This document shows, one piece after another, positions 10,868-20,878 of a stretch of 64,000 bases of DNA (position 1 is its first letter; every line of letters starts with the position of its first letter). The stretch spans positions 5,211,296-5,275,295 of the forward strand of contig NOKP01000001.1 in NCBI GenBank assembly GCA_002682825.1. The letters run 5' to 3'. The DNA comes from Neonectria sp. B-13. Taxonomy: Eukaryota; Ascomycota; Sordariomycetes; Hypocreales; Nectriaceae. Below the pieces are notes generated by a model that was given only the letters and a program-made list of their open reading frames with translations, ran no database searches and was not told the origin of the DNA. Both the position numbers and the translations under genes were made by a program.

Positions 10868-12056
10868 TTACAATAGTTGCCGATACTCTATCGCATCTCC
10901 CGGCTCAAACTCATCAAGCCACGCTTGACTCACTCCAGTCACCAGGTTGATGTTTGACCGCCAAACATGTTCCAGCTCATCTCCGACTCGCCGCGTCTCC
11001 CGCATCAGATATACCACCCGCACTTTGCCCAGACGCCTCAATAACACGCCGTGCGCCATGGTGATGAACCGCTTCCACGCTCCGTTTGATGCGCTTGGCT
11101 GCAGGTTGTCGGCAATTAACATGTACTCGTCCGAGACTCGATGTATCTTCATTCCGAGACCCTCATCGACGAATCTACCCACGGCCGGCACCGGAATTAT
11201 GAGCGGTCCTTCTGCTCCCCGAACAGACCCGGTTACGTATCCTGGCGTCGTCTTGAAGAACATAACGGACATTCGCTGAACCGTGGAAAACGGCAGGATC
11301 GACTTCCTCTCTAGCGCCACCTCTTCCTTTGTGTCATCCTGTGATTGTGCCTAACAGCGCCAATAACATTAGTTATGAACCCCATTGTACAACTTGGTAT
11401 ATATGGTTCTTAGTTCTTACCTCGGCGTGCATAATTGTCTTCTCTGATGCCACCAATGCCCGTAGCATTGCTTGCTGTCCTGCCACTCCTGTCGCCGCAA
11501 TGTGAACTTTCATAAAGACCAACTCGGCAATCGCAATGCTCCGAAGTATGACATAATCTCTGAGGTGCAAGTCGGAGGAGTTGTGCAGTGCTGTTGCGAC
11601 GTAGATGAGCGAGAAGAAGTTGACAAACGGTGTATCCGCCCACACGAATCTGCCCGCACGCCTCAGAGATAGGAAGGGCAGCACCGGCCTCCACCTCGTT
11701 GCTAACATGCTGACAATCCAGGTTATGCCGAAGGTAACGCAGACGATGATGCTCAGGACTAGATCCGACAGAAACAGATTCATCGCCACGGCCAACGCGA
11801 GGGCGATGGCGAGCAGGACCAGGCCGGTGTTGGTATAGTACAACTCCGACAGCTCGCCATTCTCATCATGGGAGAGGACCGAGGTGTAGCCATCCAGCAC
11901 AAACGAAGACCGAACCCCGTGACGATCCCTCCTGCGACCAGAGAGGCGGATGAGGAAGCAGACAACGTTGGACATCTCCTTGAGCAGCAGCGTTATGCAG
12001 CTGTGAAGCAGCAGAGCGCTGGTGAAGTTGATCTTCTGCTGCCATTGCACCACCAT
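10868..12056 (-). CDS. Membrane protein of unknown function
   Basis: Exons 11421-12056 and 10868-11350 join across a 70-nt intron (donor GTAAGA, acceptor TAG) in phase 0, giving 372 residues. The N-terminal half has hydrophobic stretches: a weak one near residues 11-25, then two adjacent strong ones (LVLLAIALALAVAMNLFL and LVLSIIVCVTFGITWIV) and further helices around VNFFSLIYVATAL. The C-terminal half is soluble, with alternating strands. I do not recognise a family. A good acceptor with CTAAC branch site (CTCTCTACAG) lies about 34 nt before the ATG on the coding strand, so a 5' UTR intron or extra upstream exon is possible, but no upstream ATG splices in frame. Confidence 0.6.
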
Positions 12057-13542
12057 TCTGGGCGTTGTGAGCAGCTCACTGGCCTGTAGAGAGTTTCGGA
12101 AAGCAAGCGTTAGGATTTAACAAGCAGAATGACTAGCTTTGCGAAGGGGGGTATCAGCTCCGAAGAGAGATATGCAGAGATGTGCACGTGCAGGCAGCAA
12201 ACCCGGTCACTTCAAGGCTGACAGAAATGCCCAGCAAAGTCGGCCATAACTTGGCTAAAGCTGATGGAAATCGGGAGTACTCTACAGACGAGACATAATT
12301 GAAAAGCAACTAGTCAAGACCAAGCTGAGATGAACAATTTCGATTCCGTACCATGATTCTCGTGAATTGTACTCAACGAGCGCCCGAGAGTCCGAGCGTG
12401 AATGAAGGATACCCCGTAACCCGGGCGCCCAACTTACTCATTTAACAAGGATTCTGAATCCGTCAGGCTTCACGTGCAACTGTCCATGGAAGCAAGAAAG
12501 CCTGACTGTGGGTTCGAACTATCTTCCGTTTAATGCCAACCAACTTATTCAAGATTCGTTGTGTCACATCTGACTTTGCAAGTTTTCCACATGAATCGAT
12601 GGCGCAATCAGGATGCCTCGTTGGTTGCCTGGACTACTCATTTCCTCGGGGGTGAAATTTTATTCTGTAGCTAAGAGCATTCGCGACACTTGATCTTACT
12701 CTCCCCTTTACACTGCTCTGATTGATTGGTGTGAAGGTTCGCAGGAGAGCGAGCTGCGCTGTCATCTTTCATCGACCCCAAGTTACCAAGGTTGAGGCAT
12801 ACACTTCGGTTTAAATACTATGGCGACCATTGTCCGCTCTTCATGCTTCATGCTTGCAAGCCTCCGGAGCCTGAACATGTTCCCTCCACCATAAGTGGAC
12901 TGACAGAACAACAAATCACCGTCGTCCACCAGCACCTGGTAAAGGCCCGCAGAAGCACCGTCATTGTTAGATTTCTCAGCTCGGTAGGTGTGGCCAAGAA
13001 AAGCATCCTCTGCCGCTTTGCCCAGCCCTGGGATGATTTTGTTCCGGGGACCCGGCATAACTCAACGTGGGGGAAATGCGAGTACCAAAGAAGGCTTAAA
13101 GTCCAGGAAATGCCAGTCAAACTAGACTGAGAGGCATATAACCGTATTGCGAGCTGCAATTTTCCGATGGGAGTGATACTGAATAGGGTTTGCCTTTGTA
13201 TATATGTTCACCCTGCTCTCGACTGGTCGGTCTAATTTCGAGCGTTTGCGAAAACTGCATCGCAGCGAATTCTTCATGTGTCTCTTTGTCACGGCAAACA
13301 AGACTGAATAGCCAAGATGGGCCCGGCATGTTCTATTTGAGGAAAGCCTACTAGACGGCCTAGAAAAATACGGCTGTTTGATGCCCTAGGCCAGAAGTCC
13401 GCTGGAAGTGGACAGTAAGTTATGGGGATAACTAGCAGTAGGGGCCGAAGCTGTTCTCCTCTACACTCTGTATTCTACAAACGTCACTTACAGAGAGAAG
13501 CATACTTATTTGCACGTGCCAGTGCCAGATCAGAAGGCGATA
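12057..13542. other. Intergenic, left edge of the accessory-looking block
   Basis: No supported gene. The 91-residue minus frame at 12783-13058 begins with ATG and is not low-complexity, but shows no family resemblance or splice signal. This stretch begins the gene-poor block that runs to about 18.5 kb. Confidence 0.4.
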
Positions 13543-14343
13543 ATGCCTGGCGTTTTCCCTAACCTTCAGCTACTTCAGGCAAGCGTTGATCCAGACGAAG
13601 AAAGCGAATTCCGTCTTCTCCTCGACAACAAATTTGTCAAATACATCACCGTTGACGCTGGTATATTTAACCAAGATGAAATGTGCTTTGGACCTTCCCT
13701 CATTTCTCTACTACCACCTCTCCCACCCGTCGATTGGAATACAGGCCGTATTTCTCGAAACCCCACGACAGGAGCCGCTCACTTTTCTGCTGTCTCAAGA
13801 GCACGTCTCCCAAGGATCACGAAGACTTGGCATCCCACTCAAATTGACCACTTAGAGCTTCAAATGGGACAAAAGGTTCGTTCCATTGTCTCTGAGGCCA
13901 CCTGTCCCCGCTTCGACTCATCAATTATCGCAAAATTCGCTCGATTCTCATGGGAGATACCCCAATTGGAAGCCGAGACGACGGCCTACGAATGGATAGA
14001 AGGTCATCAAATCGGATCAGACTTTCTCGGCCACTTGGTCGAGGAATGTAGAGTCATTGTGTTTGTCATTGCCCGCATCGTCGACTGCCGTCATGCCAAA
14101 GCCGAATATTTTACTCGATGCCATTTGGCCTTGTCAAAGTTGCACCAGTTGGGAATCAAGCATGGGGATATCAACAAGCACAACTTTCTCATTCACAATG
14201 AGAAAGTAGCACTCATTGACTTCGACAACGCCTCGCGGGAGGCCAGTGTCTAAGAACTAGAAGATGAGTTTCACGAGCTGAAAGACCAGTTATGCGACAT
14301 GTCTGGAAGAGGAGGTCGAGTCGTTGTAGCTAGCCCAAGTTGA
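13543..14343 (+). pseudogene. Protein-kinase/APH-like protein with in-frame premature stop
   Basis: From the ATG at 13543 the frame runs 236 residues to TAA at 14251-14253. It contains a kinase-type catalytic loop, HGDINKHNFL, and a metal-binding IDFDNA, with LSKLHQLGIKHGD before it. It belongs to a fungal family of small kinase-fold proteins that is often mislabelled alpha-galactosidase A. Directly after the TAA the same frame stays open for 29 more codons to TGA at 14341-14343. That part reads ELEDEFHELKDQLCD then SGRGGRVVV, which looks like the normal amphipathic C-terminal helix of the family. The gene therefore appears cut by one nonsense codon. Catalytic residues are intact, so a truncated product or stop-codon readthrough remains possible. 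Confidence 0.65.
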
Positions 14344-14877
14344 GGCAGGCAAGAAAGGTTGCAAGAAAATGGACGGTACATGAATTTCCCTTCATATATT
14401 CAATAGGAAGAGACGAGGGATACTCCCAGGTCAGCTTCATAGTGTTAATTTTTATGCTTCATTTAAGACAATTCTCAATAATGTCACTCGCATAATACTC
14501 GTCGAATTGGCGCACATCTGGCCCTAGGTGTAGTTCTTCTTCTTCTTCTACTTCGGCATTTCCAAAAGTCAAACCTCGACACATTAAGAAACGTCTCGTC
14601 CAAGCATCAGAGGGAACCGTTACGAGAGAGGTTCTCGAAAGCCCCCGGCTGAAGATATTTGGGGCACGGGGGGAAGCAATTTGATGTTTAGGGGGGCAAA
14701 TGCCTCGAGCTGCTCCTCTCAATAATCGGAGCACAAGCCATTATATCCTGGTCTAACTTCTAGACGAGTTTCTAAGTGGTCCACAACAAAACGAAGATAG
14801 GGATGAAGGCCAAATTACTAACTGTCGTCCTGGAATAACACTCAACAATATATCTCGAACATCCCCCTCATCCGACC
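14344..14877. other. Intergenic before tandem 5S genes
   Basis: AT-richer sequence. A minus-strand frame at 14459-14734 opens with a non-ATG codon and has an acidic EVEEEEEL run; I cannot support it as a gene. Confidence 0.4.
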
Positions 14878-14996
14878 ACATACGACCATAGCCCTTAGAA
14901 AATACGGGATCCCGTCCGCTCTCCCTTAGTCAACCTGAGGAGCGGCGAATTAGTACTCGGGTCGGTGACGACCGGGGAATCCTCGCTGTTGTATGT
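14878..14996 (+). rRNA. 5S ribosomal RNA (copy B)
   Basis: A 119-nt unit from ACATACGACC to GTTGTATGT, followed by a T-run at about 14996-15002 as terminator. It differs from the other two copies at several positions. In one helix the 5' side reads CCCTTAG against CTGAGG, where the other copies read CTCTTAG against CTGAGA. This two-sided change keeps the base pair and indicates a functional variant rather than a decayed copy. It is the first of a direct tandem pair, 66 nt before the next gene. Confidence 0.94.
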
Positions 14997-15062
14997 TTTT
15001 TTGCCCTTTGCGCGAAAGCTCCACAAACGACTCCATAAACTGGATCATCGTCACCCTACACC

Positions 15063-15181
15063 ACATACGACCATAGCTCTTAGAAAATACGGGATCCCGT
15101 CCGCTCTCCCTTAGTCAAGCTGAGAAGCGGTGAATTAGTACTCGGGTCGGTGACGACCGGGGAATCCTTGCTGTTGTATGT
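15063..15181 (+). rRNA. 5S ribosomal RNA (copy C)
   Basis: A 119-nt unit, ACATACGACC to GTTGTATGT, followed by a seven-T terminator run. It is nearly identical to copy A at 3462-3580 (opposite strand) and is the second member of the direct tandem with copy B. Homology to the other copies stops at the gene ends. Confidence 0.95.
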
Positions 15182-15720
15182 TTTTTTGCCATTTTCTTGC
15201 ATTTATATTATGAAGTTTGATGTGTCTGGGTCGGTGGTGTTGGAGAACGTCAATTTCTCAAGCCCTGTTAGCAAGAGGCGGTTCAGAGTTGGAGGCGCTG
15301 CCTGCCCCGCAAAGCTCCTAAGCTAGCCGCTTACCTCCTTGAGAAATATTAAGCAACCTGTGTTCCATTTCGAACGAAGAAAAAGCGCTCAACACTATCC
15401 GATTGATACAGTAGAGTGTACTGATATAATGCACCCTTTTTATCATGTTGTTTCTATGCTATGTTGCACAACGAGTTAAATACTGCCCCAGAACATCGAT
15501 TTCTTCAAATGGGGCACTGCTGTTAAGAGTAAATAACTTATTTAACACTGGAAGGGAAATTTCTTAAAACACAAGCTCTTTTCTCGCATCTAAAAGTCCA
15601 TCCGTCAAGCTTCCATCTATTATGTCTCCCTCCGGTGTCCTTATACACAGGGCCTAGCTACACTGCAAACACCCTCGAGACTACGCGTTGCAAGAGGACG
15701 CCGGGAACCAGTACGGCCGC
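15182..15720. other. Intergenic, AT-rich
   Basis: AT-rich sequence after the tandem 5S genes with no open frame of note. It includes the 3' flank of the pseudogene that follows on the minus strand. Confidence 0.45.
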
Positions 15721-17332
15721 CTATAAATGATGTTCATCATCGTGGACCGGTTCCAAGCCTTGAATCCAAAAAGAAACATGGCGTAAGGTCCTTGGTCCAG
15801 TTTTGTCATCCTGGGACTCATATTCTTCATCCTCCTCGTCACTGTCAGGCATATCCAGCCACTCATGTGTCCATATATGCCTTTCGTGCGATGCATAGCC
15901 ATCAGACCGGAGCCAGTCAAATATGCTCCGCGTTGAGACCTCTGAAATGAACTCTTTGGCATGAGCTAGATTCTCTGGGCATGGGAGAGTCTGTTCCAGG
16001 TCGCTGGGATCGGCAGTACAAGTATGACTTGGGGAATTGCTGGCAGTTTCCATATGAGGCTTGTCAAGTCGAGACTCTCCATGAACACAGGCCGAAGTAA
16101 CACCCTTGTACTGAAGTGTATGTCCGCTGCAGTCTTTGTGTAGTCGAACTTCAATATCTGCTTCCTCAATGGCGGTCATACCGAATGGGGCCCACTGGCA
16201 GACTGGAGCTCGCGGGTAGTTGTCTGCTTGAGCAAGGAAGAGGAGTCGGCACTCATCTGCACGGTATATAAATATTCTCTCCCGGAAAAGGCTGGATACG
16301 GGCTCCTGAATGAATGACTGAACAGTGCCAGACTATGCGGCAGCATTCAAATTCATAGGTATTTGCCCAAAGCCAGGTTGTCTTATGAACTTCTTCTGAA
16401 GCCTAAGAATCGTTACCCCTATCCAGAGAAAGGTAGATTCCGGTAGTCGCTCCATCAACATTCTGCCCAGTAACCATGGATCACTTACAAGCAGTGGGTT
16501 TATGACGTCCAATGCTCCCTGTATCCGTGGCCCTGCTAAATTGCATTCCACACCTGGTTGGAAGAAAACGCTCATTAGAATGCTGTTGATACCTCTGATG
16601 TGACAACTCAAGGTGAGTAGCCTGTCCAATGCTTGATGTTGTGGCATTTATTGTGTTTGTCCTCCAGTTTTGAGATGTGCTTCGTGCCAAACAGTTGACG
16701 TAGTTTCGAGTAGGACTTTCTGGTTCTCCCTGTTGATTTTTGGTGCTGGTATAGCTAGGGCTTGTGTTCCTCTTGTCGAGGGAAGCGGGAGGACAGCGGC
16801 TAGGGCGGCCGCGCTTTGATCCTCAACATCATGAAGCTGACAGAATTTGTCAAGGAACTGGGTAGCTTCGACAAAGGAGGCAGCTCCATTCTGAATTGGC
16901 AATGATGATGGTGGACTCTGTGCTAGAGAAATGGACCACGGTGCCAATAACTCATTTTGCTCCATAACCATCATCGCCTGCCATCCGCTGCCTCGTGCAG
17001 AACTGCAGCCCACCAGCGCGCCTCCACAGGACTAGGGCTTCCTATGAAGACTTCAGTGGCAGAATGTTGAGAAGAACCTGACTTGGCATAATCTGTGTTT
17101 GGCGCTCGGGTGTTGGTGTATGTGATGGAGCTTTCTCCGGGCATGGGTTCAACCCAGCGAGCGGACAGCACATACGCCCATGCTAGCATGAGGATAGAGA
17201 CGTAATTTTGGTCTCGGAGAGAAAACAAACCGTCACAGTAGACATCCTCCGTTTGACTTTGGTCAATGCAGAGTGGGATGGGATTTTTTGCCGAGACACC
17301 GTGATTTCTACGGACTGACGAAAAGAAGGCAT
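15721..17332 (-). pseudogene. Decayed gene of a fungal family of unknown function (WWAAVL motif)
   Basis: Read leftward from the ATG at 17332, one continuous homology is spread over different frames. It begins MPSFRQSVEITVS. A two-base surplus near 17293-17296 then shifts frame into AKNPIPLCID and SILMLAWAYVLSARWVE. A one-base loss near 16997-17000 separates EARWWAAVL from GSGWQAMMVME. In-frame TAA at 16648-16650 precedes DRLLTLSC, and TAG at 16333-16335, probably from TGG, interrupts NAA-SGTVQSFIQ. The final segment ends with an acidic MPDSDEEDEEYES region and a stop at 15721. I recognise this as a family of roughly 500-residue fungal proteins of unknown function containing a WWAAVL...GW block. 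Four lesions exclude sequencing noise at a single site. The lesions are not all C-to-T type, so plain decay is at least as likely as repeat-induced point mutation. Confidence 0.75.
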
Positions 17333-18578
17333 CTCAAAGCGGCAACCTAGAATGGGAGACCCTCATTCCAAAGAACCGGTGGCATATGCCCGGCTATGTC
17401 TCGGATACTTTGCATGTCTGATTCCTATGTTTGGTGGGAAGCAAGGATGCCGAGGGAAGGTATTGTTGAGTGAGAGCGCGTGAGGCGGCAGGCCTGGCGT
17501 TGCATGGGCTTGTTAGCACAGTCCAGACCACAGGCCAAAACTGGCCGTGTAAGCAGCGTGATGCTCCTTGATGCTCGGTTGAACGGCGTTGTTCATGATT
17601 TGGAATTGGGGTTGGTGAAGTCTTTGTCGAATGTGAACCGGTAGTATCGCATTCCTTGAGCTGCATATCTAAGAATTTCAAAGAGCATTACCGCCATTCG
17701 CTAAAATCTAACTAATGTATTGCCTTTAGGTGTAACTTCATTGCCGCATTAAGTGAAGCATATCAATGCTAAGACTATAGGTATCTAAAGTACGTATCTA
17801 AGAGTGCTTAGAGTCTTAGCGCCCATCTAGGTAAATTAAGGCTGAAGGGCTAAAAACTATAGATCTAAGGTTTCAATACTTCAGTCTTAGTATATCTACA
17901 AGTTATAATAATATAGTAAAAGAGAGTTGCACAAAAAGTAACACTTATTTCAAGAAGCTAGATATAACCTCGCAAGATTTAGTAGTCTGCCCCCTGGGTG
18001 CCTTGGCCTTTTAGCTATACTTGAGAAAGCCTCTTTTTATTCGCTCAAAGTCGCCGAGAGGAAAGGCCATGAACAGCAGTGTTTAGGTTTCCCTCTTACA
18101 GTTGTCTTATATATGCTCAAGTAGTGGTTTATCGTGTGAACTAGTATGAAGAGAGCTTGTTGGCCCAAGCCGGCTCCCGACTCGGTGAGTCATGTCCATG
18201 GTAGACGCCCCAAGTTATCATAGCAGGGCTCTCCAAAATAACACAACGGCAAAATGACATTCGCCGGTCCAATGATGTAATGTTAGAGAGCAGGGATTTT
18301 CTAGACAACCTGCGCTCCCTTTCGTCCTTGACCACATTCTCCACGTCCTCAGTCATATTAGTGGAAAGTAGAGATTGGCATTCGTTCGGGTCCATAGCGC
18401 CGAGAGGTTGGCGGGTATGGTATTATCGGGCTCCGGACTTGCTCATCGATTCGTTCATTGAATGGTCATAGAAAGACAAGACGTCATGTTGCGTCTAAGG
18501 AGACGAAGGTTCTGTAGGCATAGTCTTCTTTTATCTGCCGCAAAATTTGTACACGGGTCTATTGCCGACCTTTGAGAA
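17333..18578. other. AT-rich spacer, right edge of the accessory-looking block
   Basis: Strongly AT-rich at about 17690-17990, with runs of TA, TAAG and CTAAG words and no open frame of note. It looks like eroded repeat DNA, but I cannot identify transposon termini, a transposase or reverse transcriptase. From about 18140 base composition returns to that of the flanking core genes. Confidence 0.45.
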
Positions 18579-19056
18579 TTACTTGGACGCATTCTCCTTC
18601 TCTGCCTTCAGCCGGTCCTCCTTGTCCCACTCGATCAACTGTTTCGACCAGCTATCACAGGTGCCCTCTCGTCAGCATTGCCACTTACAGACCGAAGGAT
18701 GATAACAACGTACTATCGGCTAGGATGCCATTCCCAGGCCTCGGGCTTCCGCGCCCAGGTCTCGCGTCCGGCGCTGAAGTTCCACGTCACGGCCATGATG
18801 CCGAGCATGACGGCGCCCGCGATGAAGGTGTTGGCACGCCAGTTGGCAGGCTGCGCGTACCAACCACCAGACGGTGACCAGACGTGCTTGGGGTAGCTAT
18901 TATCGGGAAGGGTCGGTTAGGAATCGTCGGTGTCGGTAGGAGGGAGCACAGCCCGTCGTGGGGGGATCGGATTTGACTTACGGGACTTTTGCGCCGCCAC
19001 CCTGGGTCAATTGTTAGTGCATCTTCGAGATCCCGCACAAGGGTTCAGCTTACCAT
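18579..19056 (-). CDS. Small complex I (NADH:ubiquinone oxidoreductase) accessory subunit
   Basis: Four exons, 19054-19056, 18982-19001, 18714-18896 and 18579-18651, total 279 nt and 92 residues. The first coding exon is only the ATG, followed directly by GTAAGC. All introns have GT..AG ends and keep phase. The protein begins GGGAKVPYPKHVWSPSGGWY, has one transmembrane helix (about residues 33-52, FIAGAVMLGIMAVTWNF) and a charged tail including RYWSKQLIEWDKED. This matches fungal proteins annotated as a small (6.6 kDa-type) accessory subunit of respiratory complex I in the inner mitochondrial membrane; I am less sure which mammalian NDUFB subunit it corresponds to. It is divergently transcribed from mitoribosomal mL44 across 343 bp. 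Confidence 0.78.
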
Positions 19057-19399
19057 CTTGATTGACTATCAGTGGACGTTTAGAGAGTGTTCGGGGAGCA
19101 CAATGGCGTCGTTGAAGGTGCGTCGTCGACCGGACCACTCAAGAAGTTGAGGTTGCAAAGCAATCCACCCGAGCCCGCCCAGGCGGAAACGGAAACGGAC
19201 CGAGGTTGATCCGCCAATTTTAGCTCCGTTCCGGCTCAACTCCACCAGTCCACAGGCTCACACGACTCGGACGCATTGAACGCAGAACTTTTTCCGTGAC
19301 GGGTACGAACAAGTCGATGCCACGCCCCGTCCTCGACGCCCTGCGACAACGCCCCGACTCCTGATCCCCCGCGCGCCGTCCGACACAACTTCCTCCTCG
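19057..19399. promoter_or_regulatory. Divergent promoter of two mitochondrial genes
   Basis: The 343 bp between the complex I subunit and mL44 start codons must hold both promoters. A GGAAACGGAAACGGA direct repeat lies near 19185-19200. No clear TATA box is seen. Shared control is inference from the arrangement. Confidence 0.5.
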
Positions 19400-20584
19400 A
19401 TGAAGCGGGTTCGGCTGCAACGATGGGGCGGCCAATTGGTCCAGGCCCGCTCGGGAGCCGCCGCAGCCACGGCCACCGCCACCGCAACAGCAGCAAGACA
19501 GCCCTTCTTTGTCTCGAGCTTGCACCACCGCCATGCCTCGTCGGCCGCCGCCGCTCACGATCTCGTCGACAGCCTCTCCTCTGAGGCCTCGCGCGCGCCT
19601 CTTCCCTCTCCACCGCCTCAAAGGGCTGCCGGGTCCGCCAAGCTCGCCGCCCTCCACGCCCGGTTGTCCCTCTCCAACAAGATTCCCTTGGAGACGCTTG
19701 CGCGCGCCCTCGTTGTCCCGTCCGCCGACGTCAATGCCGGCTTCAACAATTCCAACCTCGCTTTCCTCGGAAGCACCTTCATCAACTACCACGTCCTCGA
19801 GTACCTCGCCGTCAAGTGGCCGCGCCTACCCATGACCATCCTCTACGAGGCCCTGCGGGCCTATGCCGGCAAGGAGTCGCTGCACCAAATAGCCCGCCGA
19901 TGGGGTGTCGAGGCCGCCGCCGCTCCCGGCGAGGAGGTTGATCCCGGACTGCTACAATGGAAGCCGGAGGCGTCGGGCCTGCAAACACGCTGGGGTTACG
20001 TGCGTGCCGAGGCGGCCCACGCCCAGCAGTTCGAGGCCCGTCGAGGTATCAGTAGTCGTGTGGTCATGGACGACGAGTTTGGCGACACCCTGCAAGCGCC
20101 CAAGACCGGCCCTGATGCCAACAAATACTACCAGGACGAGGCCTACGGCTCCTTTGTTCAGGCCGTTGTCGGCTCCATTTACACCCACTGCGGTCGCGAT
20201 GCCACCCGCGACTTCATCCAGTCCCACATCCTCTCTCGCCAAATCGACCTCTCCTCCATGTTCCAGTTCCAGCTCCCCACCCGCGAGCTTGCTATGCTCT
20301 GCGCTCGTGAAGGGTTCTCCTCCCCCATCGCTCGCCTCGAGAGCGAGACGGGTCGTTTATCCCGCACCCCTGTCTTTGTCGTCGGTATCTACAGCGGTCA
20401 GGAGAAGCTCGGCGAGGGCTCCGGCCCCAACCTCAACATCGCCCGGTGGAAGGCCTCGATGAACGCCCTCAAGGCCTGGTACATGTACAGCCCCGGCAAC
20501 AAGGTCCGAGTGCCCAGCGACATGTTTGAAGAGGGTGCCAAGCCCTGGAAGGCTCCCCATATCGACATCGGCGAGATCATCTAA
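19400..20584 (+). CDS. mrpl3: Mitochondrial large-subunit ribosomal protein mL44 (MRPL3)
   Basis: A single exon of 394 residues. The N-terminus is Arg- and Ala-rich without acidic residues (MKRVRLQRWGGQLVQARSG then an ATATATA run), a typical mitochondrial presequence. Residues about 85-300 form an RNase III-like domain, with FLGSTFINYHVLEYLAVKWPR, DEAYGSFVQAVVGSIY and the later FIQSHILSRQIDLSSMFQF. The C-terminus (about 300-370) carries a dsRNA-binding-like fold (PVFVVGIYSGQEKLGEGSG then ARWKASMNALKAWYMYSPG). In mL44 proteins the RNase III active site is degenerate and the fold serves as a structural element of the mitoribosome. Length and domain order fit the fungal family. The start is the first ATG after the divergent promoter. 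Confidence 0.92.
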   Translation: MKRVRLQRWGGQLVQARSGAAAATATATATAARQPFFVSSLHHRHASSAAAAHDLVDSLSSEASRAPLPSPPPQRAAGSAKLAALHARLSLSNKIPLETLARALVVPSADVNAGFNNSNLAFLGSTFINYHVLEYLAVKWPRLPMTILYEALRAYAGKESLHQIARRWGVEAAAAPGEEVDPGLLQWKPEASGLQTRWGYVRAEAAHAQQFEARRGISSRVVMDDEFGDTLQAPKTGPDANKYYQDEAYGSFVQAVVGSIYTHCGRDATRDFIQSHILSRQIDLSSMFQFQLPTRELAMLCAREGFSSPIARLESETGRLSRTPVFVVGIYSGQEKLGEGSGPNLNIARWKASMNALKAWYMYSPGNKVRVPSDMFEEGAKPWKAPHIDIGEII

Positions 20585-20878
20585 GCGAGATGTGTGGCTG
20601 TGTTCACTGATATGAAGGTGTTGTTGGTGATGCCCGGTTGAAGGCATCGGCCCTGTGTGGATAATGACAAAACACTATTTTGCCCTGGCCAGGCAGTGTA
20701 TAAAATACAATACATGGAGCAAGGGGGTCCCTGAAGGATCTGGTTGGGAAAGTCACTGTAAGATACAAATGTAGACCAATGACAAACTCCAAGACATGAC
20801 GAGTCAGAATCAAAGATTTACATTACACTCTTCTAGTCTGCATCCATGGGTATATCTATTACACGTACTATATTGACT

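Noticed and set aside
12460..12530. GGTTCGAAC motif resembling a tRNA T-arm
   Set aside because: Flanking stems do not pair and no D-arm or anticodon arm is present.
12783..13058. 91-residue minus frame starting with a true ATG
   Set aside because: Not low-complexity, but no family resemblance, no promoter signal and in a decayed region; left as unsupported.
14459..14734. 91-residue minus frame with acidic run
   Set aside because: Begins with a non-ATG codon, shows no domain and lies in AT-rich DNA.
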